NCBI RefSeq assembly: GCF_000615805.1
Contig: NZ_BAMJ01000002.1
Location: 45,898 to 109,897, forward strand
Length of the DNA stretch: 64,000 bases
Origin: Latilactobacillus fuchuensis DSM 14340 = JCM 11249
Lineage (GTDB): Bacteria > Bacillota > Bacilli > Lactobacillales > Lactobacillaceae
Direction of reading: 5' to 3'
The translations under genes were made by a program, and so were the position numbers. This document shows, piece by piece, positions 30,058 to 37,680 of the stretch; position 1 is the stretch's first letter; the number at the start of each line of letters is the position of its first letter. The notes below the pieces were generated by a model that saw only the letters and a program-made list of their open reading frames with translations, was not told the origin of the DNA and made no database searches.

Positions 30058-30148
30058 AAATTTAATATTGTGATGTGAAGTCACAAAACAACGGTATTCC
30101 GCTGGCGATTCAACGTTAATGAATATCTGTGAAAAAGGAGAGATTCTA
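30058..30148 (+). promoter_or_regulatory. Promoter and structured leader of rplS
   Basis: A TATGGTAAAAT element (about 30051-30060) suggests a promoter. The roughly 80-base leader has a GTGA/TCAC hairpin (30069-30084) and a conserved-looking block ACGGTATTCCGCTGGC. Firmicutes have an L19 leader RNA at this position; membership here is a guess from location. Confidence 0.35.
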
Positions 30149-30496
30149 ATGAATCTATTAATTCAAGAACTTACAAAATCACAACTACGTTCAGACATGC
30201 CTGAATTCCGTCCTGGTGACAGTGTTCGAGTTCACGTTCGAGTTGTCGAAGGTACGCGCGAACGTATCCAATTATTCGAAGGCGTTGTTATCAAACGTCA
30301 CGGTGTTGGCGTGAGCGAAACTTATACTGTTCGTAAGATCAGTAGCGGTATTGGTGTGGAAAGAACATTCCCACTACATTCACCACGTGTTGCTAAACTT
30401 GAAGTTATCCGTCATGGCCGTGTTCGTCGTGCTAAGTTATACTACTTACGCGCATTACATGGTAAGGCAGCTCGTATCAAAGAAGCTCGTCGTTAA
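30149..30496 (+). CDS. rplS: 50S ribosomal protein L19
   Basis: The 115-residue protein has the L19 hallmarks [16 protein letters not shown] and [12 protein letters not shown], and ends in a basic tail. ATG 30149 follows AAAAAGGAGAG; an upstream in-frame ATG at 30119 gives an N-terminus unlike L19. It ends the cluster with a strong terminator. Confidence 0.97.
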   Translation: MNLLIQELTKSQLRSDMPEFRPGDSVRVHVRVVEGTRERIQLFEGVVIKRHGVGVSETYTVRKISSGIGVERTFPLHSPRVAKLEVIRHGRVRRAKLYYLRALHGKAARIKEARR

Positions 30497-30507
30497 GATA
30501 ACCAATA

Positions 30508-30541
30508 AAAAGGCCGACTCATTACGAGGCGGCCTTTCTTT
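30508..30541 (+). terminator. Terminator after rplS
   Basis: AAAGGCCG / CGGCCTTT stem with T-rich tail, 11 bases after rplS. Confidence 0.85.
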
Positions 30542-30567
30542 ATGTGATAATTAAAAGTTAGGTGATA

Positions 30568-30762
30568 ATGATGAATCAATGGATCTACGTTGTATTGTAC
30601 CAAGCGAACCCACTGTACGTTGAAAAAAGTAAAATGATTCGTGCGTTCAGCTCCGAACAACGCGCTGAAGAATACGTCTCATTGCTCAATGAAACCCCCT
30701 ATGCGAATCAATCGTTAAAAGAGGGGCATTATTATACGTATCGTAAATTAAACCTCAATTAA
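30568..30762 (+). CDS. Small protein of unknown function
   Basis: About 64 residues (M-M-N-Q-W-I-Y-V-V-L-Y-Q onwards), soluble-looking and rich in Tyr, Glu and Asn; no family recognised. TTAGGTGAT precedes two adjacent ATGs (30568 and 30571), either of which could be used. Its stop overlaps by 4 bases the stop of the convergent gene at 30759. Codon use resembles the neighbours, which supports a real gene. Confidence 0.6.
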   Translation: MMNQWIYVVLYQANPLYVEKSKMIRAFSSEQRAEEYVSLLNETPYANQSLKEGHYYTYRKLNLN

Positions 30763-31169
30763 CCTAATAAGTGGTGTTTGTAAGCAGCAATCTTTGGACG
30801 TGCTTTGTCTGGGGCGGGCTGCTTTTTTGGTGTAGTCTGATGGCAAGTCCCCAGGTAGGCCAAGAGCGGTTGGGAGAGCATGGCTAAAATCGATAATGTG
30901 AAAACGGTAATCAGCGCAACCAGCGCGTTCTTAGAAAGCGTGAGTTGATCAAAATAATGTTCAAAACGCTGATTAAAAGCGGTTAAATGTGCCTCGCTTT
31001 GATCAGAAGGGGCCTTATGTTGAACTTTTGGTTGTTGATGCGCATCGAATTGAATGGCGCTGGTTGGATGGCTTTTGGCAAAAGTCATGCCTTTATCGAA
31101 TAAGTAAGGGCTTACAAAAGGCAATGCAAAAAGACAAATCAAACTAAAAACTGCAATTATTCGTTTCAT
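30759..31169 (-). CDS. Membrane protein of unknown function
   Basis: A 136-residue protein with an N-terminal hydrophobic segment after M-K-R-I-I (signal anchor, about 4-27), an extracytoplasmic-looking polar middle rich in His, Gln and Lys (about 28-85), and a second helix near 85-108, ending in a basic tail. No family recognised. The promoter region lies at 31170-31230. Convergent with the small gene at 30568. Confidence 0.65.
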   Translation of the reverse strand: MKRIIAVFSLICLFALPFVSPYLFDKGMTFAKSHPTSAIQFDAHQQPKVQHKAPSDQSEAHLTAFNQRFEHYFDQLTLSKNALVALITVFTLSILAMLSQPLLAYLGTCHQTTPKKQPAPDKARPKIAAYKHHLLG

Positions 31170-31233
31170 AAAAATAATCCCCTTAGTTTTATAATTAAAC
31201 TAATTATAGCATAAATAAGCCGTTATTAAAAAT

Positions 31234-31277
31234 ACCGTTCTAGCAACTCGCAAAATGCGGGTAGTTGCTAGAACGGT
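31234..31277 (-). terminator. Terminator of the gene at 31283
   Basis: Perfect 15-bp stem ACCGTTCTAGCAACT with a 14-base loop; on the minus strand it is followed by ATTTTTAA, just after the stop of the membrane protein gene. Confidence 0.8.
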
Positions 31278-31282
31278 CATGA

Positions 31283-31633
31283 TTAGTTGATATGGAATTG
31301 ATAGGATTTGAAAGAGGCAATCAATCCAATCAGTAATAAAATCAAGGCGCCAATGAAATACCCTGGCAGTAGAATGAAGATGATGTAGGCAATAATCGCT
31401 ACCAGGTTGGCAAAGAGCGCGGTGTTCCGACTCAAAGAGGTCAGGTAGGAAACGACGTGCAATACAATGGCAATCAGACTAAGCCACCAAACCTTGCCCA
31501 TTGAATCACTATAGATGGTCATGAAGTTCGTCAAATGGGGATTAACCACCAGAATAATAATGGATTGAATCACGGTGACGGCTAAGAATATTAAATCATA
31601 TAAAAATGGCAATTTACGAATTGAAATTTTCAT
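31283..31633 (-). CDS. Small four-helix membrane protein of unknown function
   Basis: A 116-residue protein made almost entirely of four hydrophobic segments (about 11-31, 46-63, 72-90, 93-110), beginning M-K-I-S-I-R-K-L-P-F. No motif allows a function to be named. The ribosome-binding site on the minus strand is AGAGGTTC. Monocistronic with its own terminator. Confidence 0.65.
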   Translation of the reverse strand: MKISIRKLPFLYDLIFLAVTVIQSIIILVVNPHLTNFMTIYSDSMGKVWWLSLIAIVLHVVSYLTSLSRNTALFANLVAIIAYIIFILLPGYFIGALILLLIGLIASFKSYQFHIN

Positions 31634-31718
31634 CGCGATGAACCTCTAAGTCTCATAGTTTAAGTTATTATCAGTATAACGAATTTTAACCTAAAAAGAA
31701 ATATCGAATTTAGGGGAC

Positions 31719-32093
31719 TTACTTGTCGTTGGCAATCCAGTCATCTAAAATCGCCATTTTGGTTTGGACATACTCGATACTAGCGTTTAGTTTTTGTTGG
31801 CGTTCGTGTAATGTGATTAATTGTTTGGCTAAATAGTCGCGTCGTTGTTGAAAAGTCCCGTGGTGGCTGCGTAATTCAAGATACTTTTGAATTTCAGCAA
31901 TTGAAAAGCCACCGCCTTTCAAGCGACGGATTAGGGCAATCCGTTCTTGATGCTGGTTAGAATAGTAGCGCAAATTGCGTGTCCCGCGTAGCGGTGTTAG
32001 TAGGTGTTGGCGTTCATAATAGCGCAATGTATCTGGTGATAAGCCGGTTAATTTAGAAAATTGGCCAATTGAATATTGATTATCGGTTGACAT
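31719..32093 (-). CDS. MerR-family transcriptional regulator
   Basis: A 124-residue regulator with the N-terminal winged helix-turn-helix Y-S-I-G-Q-F-S-K-L-T-G-L-S-P-D-T-L-R-Y-Y and a short C-terminal coiled coil with no cysteine metal motif, so the signal is unknown. ATG at 32093 follows GGAGTG; a GTG three codons upstream is less likely. Divergent from the MFS transporter gene with a 59-base gap holding a dyad, so it probably controls that transporter. Confidence 0.88.
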   Translation of the reverse strand: MSTDNQYSIGQFSKLTGLSPDTLRYYERQHLLTPLRGTRNLRYYSNQHQERIALIRRLKGGGFSIAEIQKYLELRSHHGTFQQRRDYLAKQLITLHERQQKLNASIEYVQTKMAILDDWIANDK

Positions 32094-32108
32094 GGACTTC
32101 ACTCCATT

Positions 32109-32125
32109 ACTTATAATATTAAAGT
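32109..32125. promoter_or_regulatory. Dyad between merR-like and MFS genes
   Basis: ACTTATAATATTAAAGT is a near-palindrome in the divergent promoter region and includes TATAAT. MerR regulators typically bind such dyads inside a stretched promoter. Confidence 0.5.
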
Positions 32126-32152
32126 TGTGTAAAAACAGGAGGGATCAAGTTT

Positions 32153-33325
32153 GTGAGAAAAGAAAAAATATTTACCCGTGATTTTTGGTTAATTGCGAGT
32201 GTCAATCTATTGGTGATGACAACCTATTATAGTTTAATGGTGACCACCGCTAAATTTACGACGGACCAATTTCACACGAGTACCAGCATTGCCGGATTAG
32301 TGATTGGGATTACCGTGATCGGGATTTTAATCGCGCGGTTTAGTTCAGGTTATTTAACCCAACATTTTACGACTAAAAAATTGTTAATGACCGGGACGAT
32401 TTTATTAGTGCCCGCGATGATTTTATACCATTTTACAACCAGTTTAGCGATTTTAATGGCGGTTCGCTTACTCCACGGTTTAGCGATTGGTTTAATTAGT
32501 ACTGTGACCAATACGGCGGTGGTGTTACTTTTTCCAGTCGAACGCCGTGGCGAAGGGATTAGTTATTTCAGTTTAAGCACCGTTTTAGGAACGGCAGTTG
32601 GGCCCTTTTTAGGGTTAAAACTGATGCAGACGGTTGGGTTTTCAACGTTATTTAATGTTGAAATTGGTTTTGCAATCGCGGCCCTCGTCATTGCCACACT
32701 GATTAATGCTGAAAAAATTCGGTTTAAGAAGGTTCAACATAACGAACCATTAACTTTAGCACATTTTATTGAAATCAAGGCGATGCCAATCGCACTATTG
32801 ATGTTCGTTGTTGGATTAGGTTATGCAGCGATTCAAGCTTATCTTTCATTTTACGCTGGTCAATTGGATTTGGCGACCTATGCAAGCTATTTCTTTTTAG
32901 CCTACGCATTTGCGGCCTTATTATCACGACCCTTTACCGGCCGCTTATTGGACGCTGTTGGCGCCAAAGCCGTTGTTGTCCCAACCTTATTAATTAACGC
33001 GGTTGGGCTAGCAGGGGTTGCTTGGACGCATAGTGGTTGGGGGTTATTAGTCTCAGCTTTTCTAATTGGGTTAGGTTTCGGTAATTTCCAATCAGTTGCG
33101 CAATCAATTGTGGCTAAGAAAGTCCCCGTTAAACGTTTAAGTCAAGCGACCGCGACGTTCTTTATTTTCTTTGATCTGAGTCTCGGTATCGGACCATTCT
33201 TATTAGGTTTGATTGAACCCGCAGTCGGCTACAGCAATTTATATTTATTGACAGCAATCATGGTATTAGCGTGTGCCATCGGTTATTGGCTAGTCAGTCA
33301 TTTTTCAAAGCAAGAGACGAATTAA
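32153..33325 (+). CDS. MFS transporter (drug-efflux type)
   Basis: A 390-residue protein with twelve predicted membrane helices, conserved arginines in the motif A region after helix 2 (F-S-S-G-Y-L-T-Q), and the helix 4-5 segment R-L-L-H-G-L-A-I-G. The start is GTG 32153 behind ACAGGAGGG. The divergent MerR-like regulator suggests inducible efflux of a small hydrophobic compound; the substrate is unknown. The structured repeat copy 2 follows and may act as its terminator. Confidence 0.87.
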   Translation: MRKEKIFTRDFWLIASVNLLVMTTYYSLMVTTAKFTTDQFHTSTSIAGLVIGITVIGILIARFSSGYLTQHFTTKKLLMTGTILLVPAMILYHFTTSLAILMAVRLLHGLAIGLISTVTNTAVVLLFPVERRGEGISYFSLSTVLGTAVGPFLGLKLMQTVGFSTLFNVEIGFAIAALVIATLINAEKIRFKKVQHNEPLTLAHFIEIKAMPIALLMFVVGLGYAAIQAYLSFYAGQLDLATYASYFFLAYAFAALLSRPFTGRLLDAVGAKAVVVPTLLINAVGLAGVAWTHSGWGLLVSAFLIGLGFGNFQSVAQSIVAKKVPVKRLSQATATFFIFFDLSLGIGPFLLGLIEPAVGYSNLYLLTAIMVLACAIGYWLVSHFSKQETN

Positions 33326-33341
33326 ATTAATTAGAATTAAT

Positions 33342-33490
33342 ACAAGCTGTGACAGAACTTTGAAAAATCGCCTATCCCGAACTAAGGATAGACGATTTTT
33401 TGATTTGAACGGAAATTGATGAGTTCTGGCGCGCGTCAAAAAATAATGTTCGTTTAATATCAGAATATGACGACTTCTGTCACAGCTTGT
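33342..33490 (+). repeat. Structured intergenic repeat, copy 2, with 16-bp terminal inverted repeats
   Basis: Bounded by a perfect 16-bp inverted repeat (ACAAGCTGTGACAGAA at 33342-33357 and its complement at 33475-33490). Inside is a hairpin (11-bp stem with one mismatch, about 33367-33397) followed by T6, then the blocks shared with copy 1 at 4257-4415. It lies 16 bases after the MFS gene in the same orientation as copy 1 has relative to rpmB, so the inner hairpin and T run could serve as a terminator in both places. Confidence 0.75.
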
Positions 33491-33517
33491 TTTGTGTGTC
33501 GTGCGGGAAATGCAATT

Positions 33518-33565
33518 AAATAAGCACAATCAATGTCAATATGGCGACATTGATTGCACTTATTT
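33518..33565. repeat. Long hairpin next to tRNA-Ser
   Basis: Two 20-base arms (33518-33537 and 33546-33565) pair at 18 positions around an 8-base loop. It lies between repeat copy 2 and the 3' end of tRNA-Ser. Neither strand has a strong T run, so a simple terminator is not certain. Confidence 0.6.
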
Positions 33566-33590
33566 AAGAAATCTGATTTAGATAGCTGAA

Positions 33591-33677
33591 GGAGAGTACA
33601 GGAATTGAACCTGCGCGCCGGTATAAGCCGGTTCGACGGATTTCGAGTCCGTTGCATTACCACTCTGCCAACTCTCC
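33591..33677 (-). tRNA. tRNA-Ser (anticodon CGA)
   Basis: On the minus strand an 87-base cloverleaf: acceptor GGAGAGT pairing with ACTCTCC, D-arm GGCAGAGTGGTAATGC, anticodon loop CTCGAAA with anticodon CGA (33643-33645), a long class II variable arm (GAACCGGCTTATACCGGC), and T-arm GGTTCAATTCC. The long variable arm and anticodon identify a serine tRNA reading UCG. The 3' CCA is not encoded. Confidence 0.95.
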
Positions 33678-33806
33678 ACAATGGTATTATTATAGCAGAT
33701 TTTATGGATTCTGAAAAGTAAATCACAAAAAAGATTGAGCTTTGGCAACGGATTCGGTATCATTGAGAATGAATATCAATTAGAATTGATGAAGAGGGGC
33801 TTTTCA

Positions 33807-34747
33807 ATGACAAAAAATGGGGTATTACTCATTAATTTAGGCACACCGGCGGAACCGACAACCAAAGCTGTGCGCAGCTATTTGAAATTATTTTTAGGTG
33901 ATCCACGTGTGATTCAAATACCACGACTATTCTGGTGGCCAATTTTAAATTTGATGATTTTACCCGCACGGCCTAAGAAATCGGCAAAACTGTATCAATC
34001 GATCTGGACTGAAAATGGGTCACCGTTGTTATATTATACGCAACAACAAACCACGGCGTTGCAAGCTCATTTTCCGGATAAAATGGTCCGTTTTGCGATG
34101 AGTTATAGCAATCCGCGCATTGGGGCGGTTTTAACTGAATTTGAGGCCGCTGGGGTGACGGATTTAACCGTGATTCCACTTTATCCGCAATATTCAACGA
34201 CGACGGTTGGAGCAGTCTACGATGAGGTTGCGCGTTTTTATGTGGGTTATCCACAAATGCCGACGTTGCATTTTATTCAAGATTTCAGCGACAATCCACA
34301 ATATGTGCAAGCGATGGCGGCCAAAATCCAAACACAATTAGCCGATGCTGATTACGATCAGATTCTATTATCCTATCACGGGATTCCTAAGAGTTACGCG
34401 ACTAAAGGGGATCCCTATCCACAACGTTGTGAGAATTGCACGGCCTTGATTGCCGCCCAGTTAAAAACAGCGGTCCCAGTTACCATGACCTATCAATCGA
34501 AGTTTGGACCGAATGAATGGTTAACGCCGGCGACCGATGCAACGTTAAAGGCCTTACCAGGGCAAGGTGTGCACAAGATACTTGTGGTGACGCCTAGTTT
34601 TGTGGCGGACTGCTAGAGACGGTCGAAGAGATCGAGGATGAAAATCGCGGTTATTTCATGGGAAATGGCGGTCAACAATTTGATGTGGTGCAACCCTTTA
34701 ATGCAGACCCAGAATTTACGACAGTCCTTGCGAGCCTAGTGAGATAG
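33807..34747 (+). pseudogene. hemH: Ferrochelatase, frame interrupted at about 34613
   Basis: Inserts iron into a porphyrin (proto- or coproporphyrin, by type). Starts M-T-K-N-G-V-L-L-I-N-L-G-T-P at ATG 33807 behind GAGGGG. It has S-Y-H-G-I-P with the catalytic-site His, D-P-Y-P-Q-R-C and Y-Q-S-K-F-G-P-N-E-W-L. The frame stops after F-V-A-D-C. Restoring one C (GACTGCTAG to GACTGCCTAG) continues L-E-T-V-E-E-I-E-D-E-N to a stop at 34745-34747, giving 313 residues, normal length. No other haem synthesis gene is present, as expected for a lactic acid bacterium that takes up haem. Confidence 0.92.
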
Positions 34748-34843
34748 CTTGTTAACGAACGATATTAGTTTTCGTTTATCCTATAATTAGGTACTTAATT
34801 TTTAGGGGACAGTGTGTTATTCTATTCTCAAGGAGATGAGCGA

Positions 34844-35089
34844 ATGGCACAGAAACATTTTTATGGTAAATATGAAATTACAGAAGAACAAAGTGCTGAT
34901 CAATATTTGGCGACCGTTAAGTTGCGTAACGCGGTTACTCAGATTGTGATTGAGGATGATGTTTTAGCGGAGTTGACGGCCCAATCAATTTTGCCGCAAA
35001 CTGTCATTCATAATATTATCAAAGATCCCACACAACTCAGAAAACCAATGACGATTTCGAAACATAATATCGATCAATATTTAGACTAA
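34844..35089 (+). CDS. Small protein of unknown function
   Basis: An 81-residue acidic protein (M-A-Q-K-H-F-Y-G-K-Y-E-I-T onwards) without membrane segments or a motif I recognise. ATG 34844 follows CAAGGAGATG. A TATAAT lies about 60 bases upstream. Monocistronic, followed by a two-way terminator shared with the convergent ybaK gene. Confidence 0.7.
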   Translation: MAQKHFYGKYEITEEQSADQYLATVKLRNAVTQIVIEDDVLAELTAQSILPQTVIHNIIKDPTQLRKPMTISKHNIDQYLD

Positions 35090-35122
35090 AAAACTTAGAA
35101 TCAACTGATTCTAACGTTTTTT
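35089..35122. terminator. Bidirectional terminator
   Basis: TTAGAATCA / TGATTCTAA 9-bp stem with a 2-base spacer, flanked by A6 and T6, between convergent genes. Confidence 0.85.
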
Positions 35123-35624
35123 AGTGGGTACTGATATCGCAAAAAGTAGCTGAGACCGCTTTTTGTAAATCTTGCGGATTGATTTGAATCGAACGACCAA
35201 TTTTACCCGATGAAACGAAGATTAAAGGCTCTTCAGCGGCTTGCTGATCGATATAAATCGGGAAATGGGCCTTTTCCCAAATGCCGATGGGGGTATTGGC
35301 ACCATGTTCGTAACCGGTTGTCGCCACTAAGTCTTTAAGGGGCAGCATGGTAATTTTTTTATTACCTGAAATTTGGCTGAGCTTTTTTTCATCTAAATGA
35401 CCATCAATCGGCACGACACCAACAATCGGACCGGTTTGTTTGCCAGTTAAGACCAGTGTTTTGTAAATCAAATGTTCATCAATCCCGAGATGCTCAACTT
35501 GCATTTGAGCGACATGGTGTTCTTCATGGGTTGGAAAAGCAAACTGTGTGTAACTAATTTTTTGCTTATCAAGAATTTTTTCAACGAGGGTTTTAGGTAG
35601 TTGATCCTTCTTTTTCTTACTCAA
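35121..35624 (-). CDS. ybaK: YbaK/EbsC-family aminoacyl-tRNA deacylase
   Basis: Hydrolyses mischarged Cys-tRNA(Pro). The 167-residue protein shows the YbaK core: I-Y-K-T-L-V-L-T-G-K, G-V-V-P-I-D-G-H-L-D-E-K-K-L and G-Y-E-H-G-A-N-T-P-I-G, followed by I-F-V-S-S-G-K-I-G-R-S-I-Q. The start is TTG at 35624, behind AAGGAGTG on the minus strand. Whether it is a true YbaK or an EbsC-like paralogue cannot be decided. Confidence 0.9.
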   Translation of the reverse strand: MSKKKKDQLPKTLVEKILDKQKISYTQFAFPTHEEHHVAQMQVEHLGIDEHLIYKTLVLTGKQTGPIVGVVPIDGHLDEKKLSQISGNKKITMLPLKDLVATTGYEHGANTPIGIWEKAHFPIYIDQQAAEEPLIFVSSGKIGRSIQINPQDLQKAVSATFCDISTH

Positions 35625-35757
35625 AATGACGACACTCCTTACTATACAATATGCTTAGTTTACGGCATCTGCTTAAAATTGCAAATATTAAAGGGGTTAG
35701 CTGACGCCAATTAATGGATTTCGTTGTATAATCATTGTAAGCAAGGAGAGGATTTAG

Positions 35758-35940
35758 ATGAGTTGGTTTAAACATAGTTATGAAGATGATATTAAGGTTG
35801 AGTCGCACGATTTCAACCAACTACTTAATCGAGCCAGAGCCGATAATGGTCATTATCAGAAAGTTCAGGCGACTTTTGCTGATTTAACGAAATCGTATCA
35901 GGTGGCACAATCTGAATTAAACACCAAGGAAAATAAGTGA
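35758..35940 (+). CDS. Small protein of unknown function
   Basis: A 60-residue charged, helical-looking protein (M-S-W-F-K-H-S-Y-E-D-D onwards) behind CAAGGAGAGG. No family recognised. A good ribosome-binding site and a following terminator support expression. Confidence 0.6.
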   Translation: MSWFKHSYEDDIKVESHDFNQLLNRARADNGHYQKVQATFADLTKSYQVAQSELNTKENK

Positions 35941-35965
35941 GTTAAATAAGGGTAGTACAGGGATT

Positions 35966-36005
35966 CTAGCGCTCAATTCATTTGAGCTAGCCGGGGTCTT
36001 TTTTA
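35966..36005 (+). terminator. Terminator after the 60-residue gene
   Basis: CTAGCGCTCAA / TTTGAGCTAG imperfect stem with a 4-base loop; a T6 run follows after ten bases. Confidence 0.6.
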
Positions 36006-36069
36006 TATTTAAGAAGCATAAAATTCGCTTGAATACAATTAAATTGTTAAATTGATATAAAGTTATTTA

Positions 36070-36098
36070 TTGACGGCTGTTAAAATATTCTATATTCT
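36070..36098 (+). promoter_or_regulatory. Promoter of the gene at 36136
   Basis: TTGACG, 17-base spacer, TATTCT, about 38 bases before the start codon. Confidence 0.55.
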
Positions 36099-36135
36099 TA
36101 TTATAACGATTAGCAAAACTAAAGGAGGAACCACC

Positions 36136-36570
36136 ATGCCAATTCAAGCAACCACTGTCCCGACAACCGAATACGTGATTAAACTAAACCGATTACTCGA
36201 GAAATTTGTCGTTTTTGAGACTGTCTTTGATGAATATGCGCAGACGTGTCGTAACATTAGTTTGGGTAAATGTTTGGTGAATGAAAATTTGGAAACGCTT
36301 AAACTGTATTTTGAACAAAATCTAACGGTGTTGCGTCAATTTGTGGCCCAGGCGGGGAGCGTTGAGCCGCCAATCGTCTTTGAACAAATTAATCAAGAAC
36401 TGCAAAATGCGTTAGCGGATTACGTGGTTGCGACGGAAACGATGGTTGATTCACTCGAGGGTGATGAACTGACCGTTTATCAACGGATTATTCTGGGTCG
36501 GTCTGAGCAGACTGTTCAACGGCAACGAATTAATCAAGTATTACAAGCAATTTCGAAAGTTAGCTTTTAG
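36136..36570 (+). CDS. Helical protein of unknown function
   Basis: A 144-residue protein (M-P-I-Q-A-T-T-V-P onwards) that looks wholly alpha-helical and soluble, with two Cys near residues 38 and 46. No family recognised. ATG 36136 follows AAAGGAGGAA, an exceptionally strong ribosome-binding site; a frame start 66 bases upstream would run through the promoter. Monocistronic. Confidence 0.7.
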   Translation: MPIQATTVPTTEYVIKLNRLLEKFVVFETVFDEYAQTCRNISLGKCLVNENLETLKLYFEQNLTVLRQFVAQAGSVEPPIVFEQINQELQNALADYVVATETMVDSLEGDELTVYQRIILGRSEQTVQRQRINQVLQAISKVSF

Positions 36571-36643
36571 ACCTGACGAATCCAACCGGTTATGGCATAA
36601 TAAGAGTAATCAATAACGATAACTAACTTGGATGGGTGACATA

Positions 36644-37033
36644 ATGGAACGACAAACCTGGCATTTTCTCTTCTATAAATCAGCGTTTACAAAAGTTCAG
36701 ATTGACCGGCTATTAGGTTATTTACGACAACAACGTAATTTTGGCGGTTTTCCAATTGTCGAACTTGCTCAAGATGGGAATAGTAGTGACATTCGCTTTG
36801 TCACGATGACCTTTGATCCATTAGCTCAAATTGAGACACCGTTGCAATCGGAGATGGCGAAGTTTATCCTGATGCATGCGATTCGACCAGACGATAATTC
36901 GGCTGAAGCGGATATGCGGTTATATGGGCGTGTCATGAGTCATTCATTAGAAGCACTGGGAATCGAATTTCAACGTTACGATCAGCAAACAATGGACGTC
37001 ATTTATTGGGGTCAAGGTGCGACCCAAGATTAG
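36644..37033 (+). CDS. Protein of unknown function
   Basis: A 129-residue soluble protein (M-E-R-Q-T-W-H-F-L-F-Y onwards), mixed alpha/beta in appearance, with no motif I can name. ATG 36644 is chosen over the in-frame ATG 36632 because GGATGGGTGA lies upstream at suitable spacing. A strong terminator follows. Confidence 0.7.
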   Translation: MERQTWHFLFYKSAFTKVQIDRLLGYLRQQRNFGGFPIVELAQDGNSSDIRFVTMTFDPLAQIETPLQSEMAKFILMHAIRPDDNSAEADMRLYGRVMSHSLEALGIEFQRYDQQTMDVIYWGQGATQD

Positions 37034-37037
37034 GCTT

Positions 37038-37073
37038 AAAACCAAGTTGGCTTAGACTAACTTGGTTTTTTTA
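37038..37073 (+). terminator. Terminator after the gene at 36644
   Basis: AAAACCAAGTT / AACTTGGTTTT stem and T7. Confidence 0.85.
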
Positions 37074-37170
37074 TTTGTTATGTCTTTAGATTCGGGCCAT
37101 AATCAGGTATGATATTATCAGACCAGCTATTTACAGAAAAGATAGAATAATAATAAGGAAATGGTGATTA

Positions 37171-37668
37171 ATGATGGCAGACCAAAATATGCTTGAATTC
37201 TTTGAAACCGAATTAGATGATTTACAATTTAGCGGTGATGTTAACTTGAACTGGGATAAACAATCGCGCGCAATTGAACTTGAATTTACGTTAAATGTTG
37301 CAAAGAGCCAAGAACTAGCAGTCGAAGATCAAGATGGCGAATTAAATGAATCAGATGAAATTAGTTATGAAGATGCGATTTTATTTTTTGATGAAAGTAA
37401 GTTAGACGGGTTTGAATACGCTGATAACTATTTGGCCGTGATTCCTTTCTCAGGTCGCCAAGGGTTAAACGCACAAGTTGCCCGTGGCCTTTTCAATTAT
37501 CTACAAGATTTATTAGATGATGGCGAAGACCAATTAGCCGCGTTTGCCAATGATGAATCTGAAGAAGAAACGTTTATTCTAAATTGGGATGATACGGTCT
37601 TCCAAGCAACTGTTGCACAAGCAGACGCTCAATTAGCTAAAAAATATTACGCTTATCCTAAGTATTAA
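37171..37668 (+). CDS. DUF3013 family protein
   Basis: A 165-residue acidic protein (M-M-A-D-Q-N-M-L-E-F-F-E onwards) resembling the DUF3013 family that precedes prmA in lactobacilli and streptococci. ATG 37171 or 37174 could be the start; AAGGAAATGG precedes both. It lies 12 bases before prmA, so it is probably co-transcribed with prmA and rsmE. Function unknown. Confidence 0.8.
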   Translation: MMADQNMLEFFETELDDLQFSGDVNLNWDKQSRAIELEFTLNVAKSQELAVEDQDGELNESDEISYEDAILFFDESKLDGFEYADNYLAVIPFSGRQGLNAQVARGLFNYLQDLLDDGEDQLAAFANDESEEETFILNWDDTVFQATVAQADAQLAKKYYAYPKY

Positions 37669-37680
37669 GGAGCCTTTAAA

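Noticed and set aside
33591..33677. tRNA-Ser as a prophage or island attachment site
   Set aside because: I saw no integrase and no duplicate of the tRNA 3' end in the window.
33578..33763. Open frame on the minus strand across the tRNA-Ser gene
   Set aside because: It is read through a clear tRNA cloverleaf and has no protein-like features.
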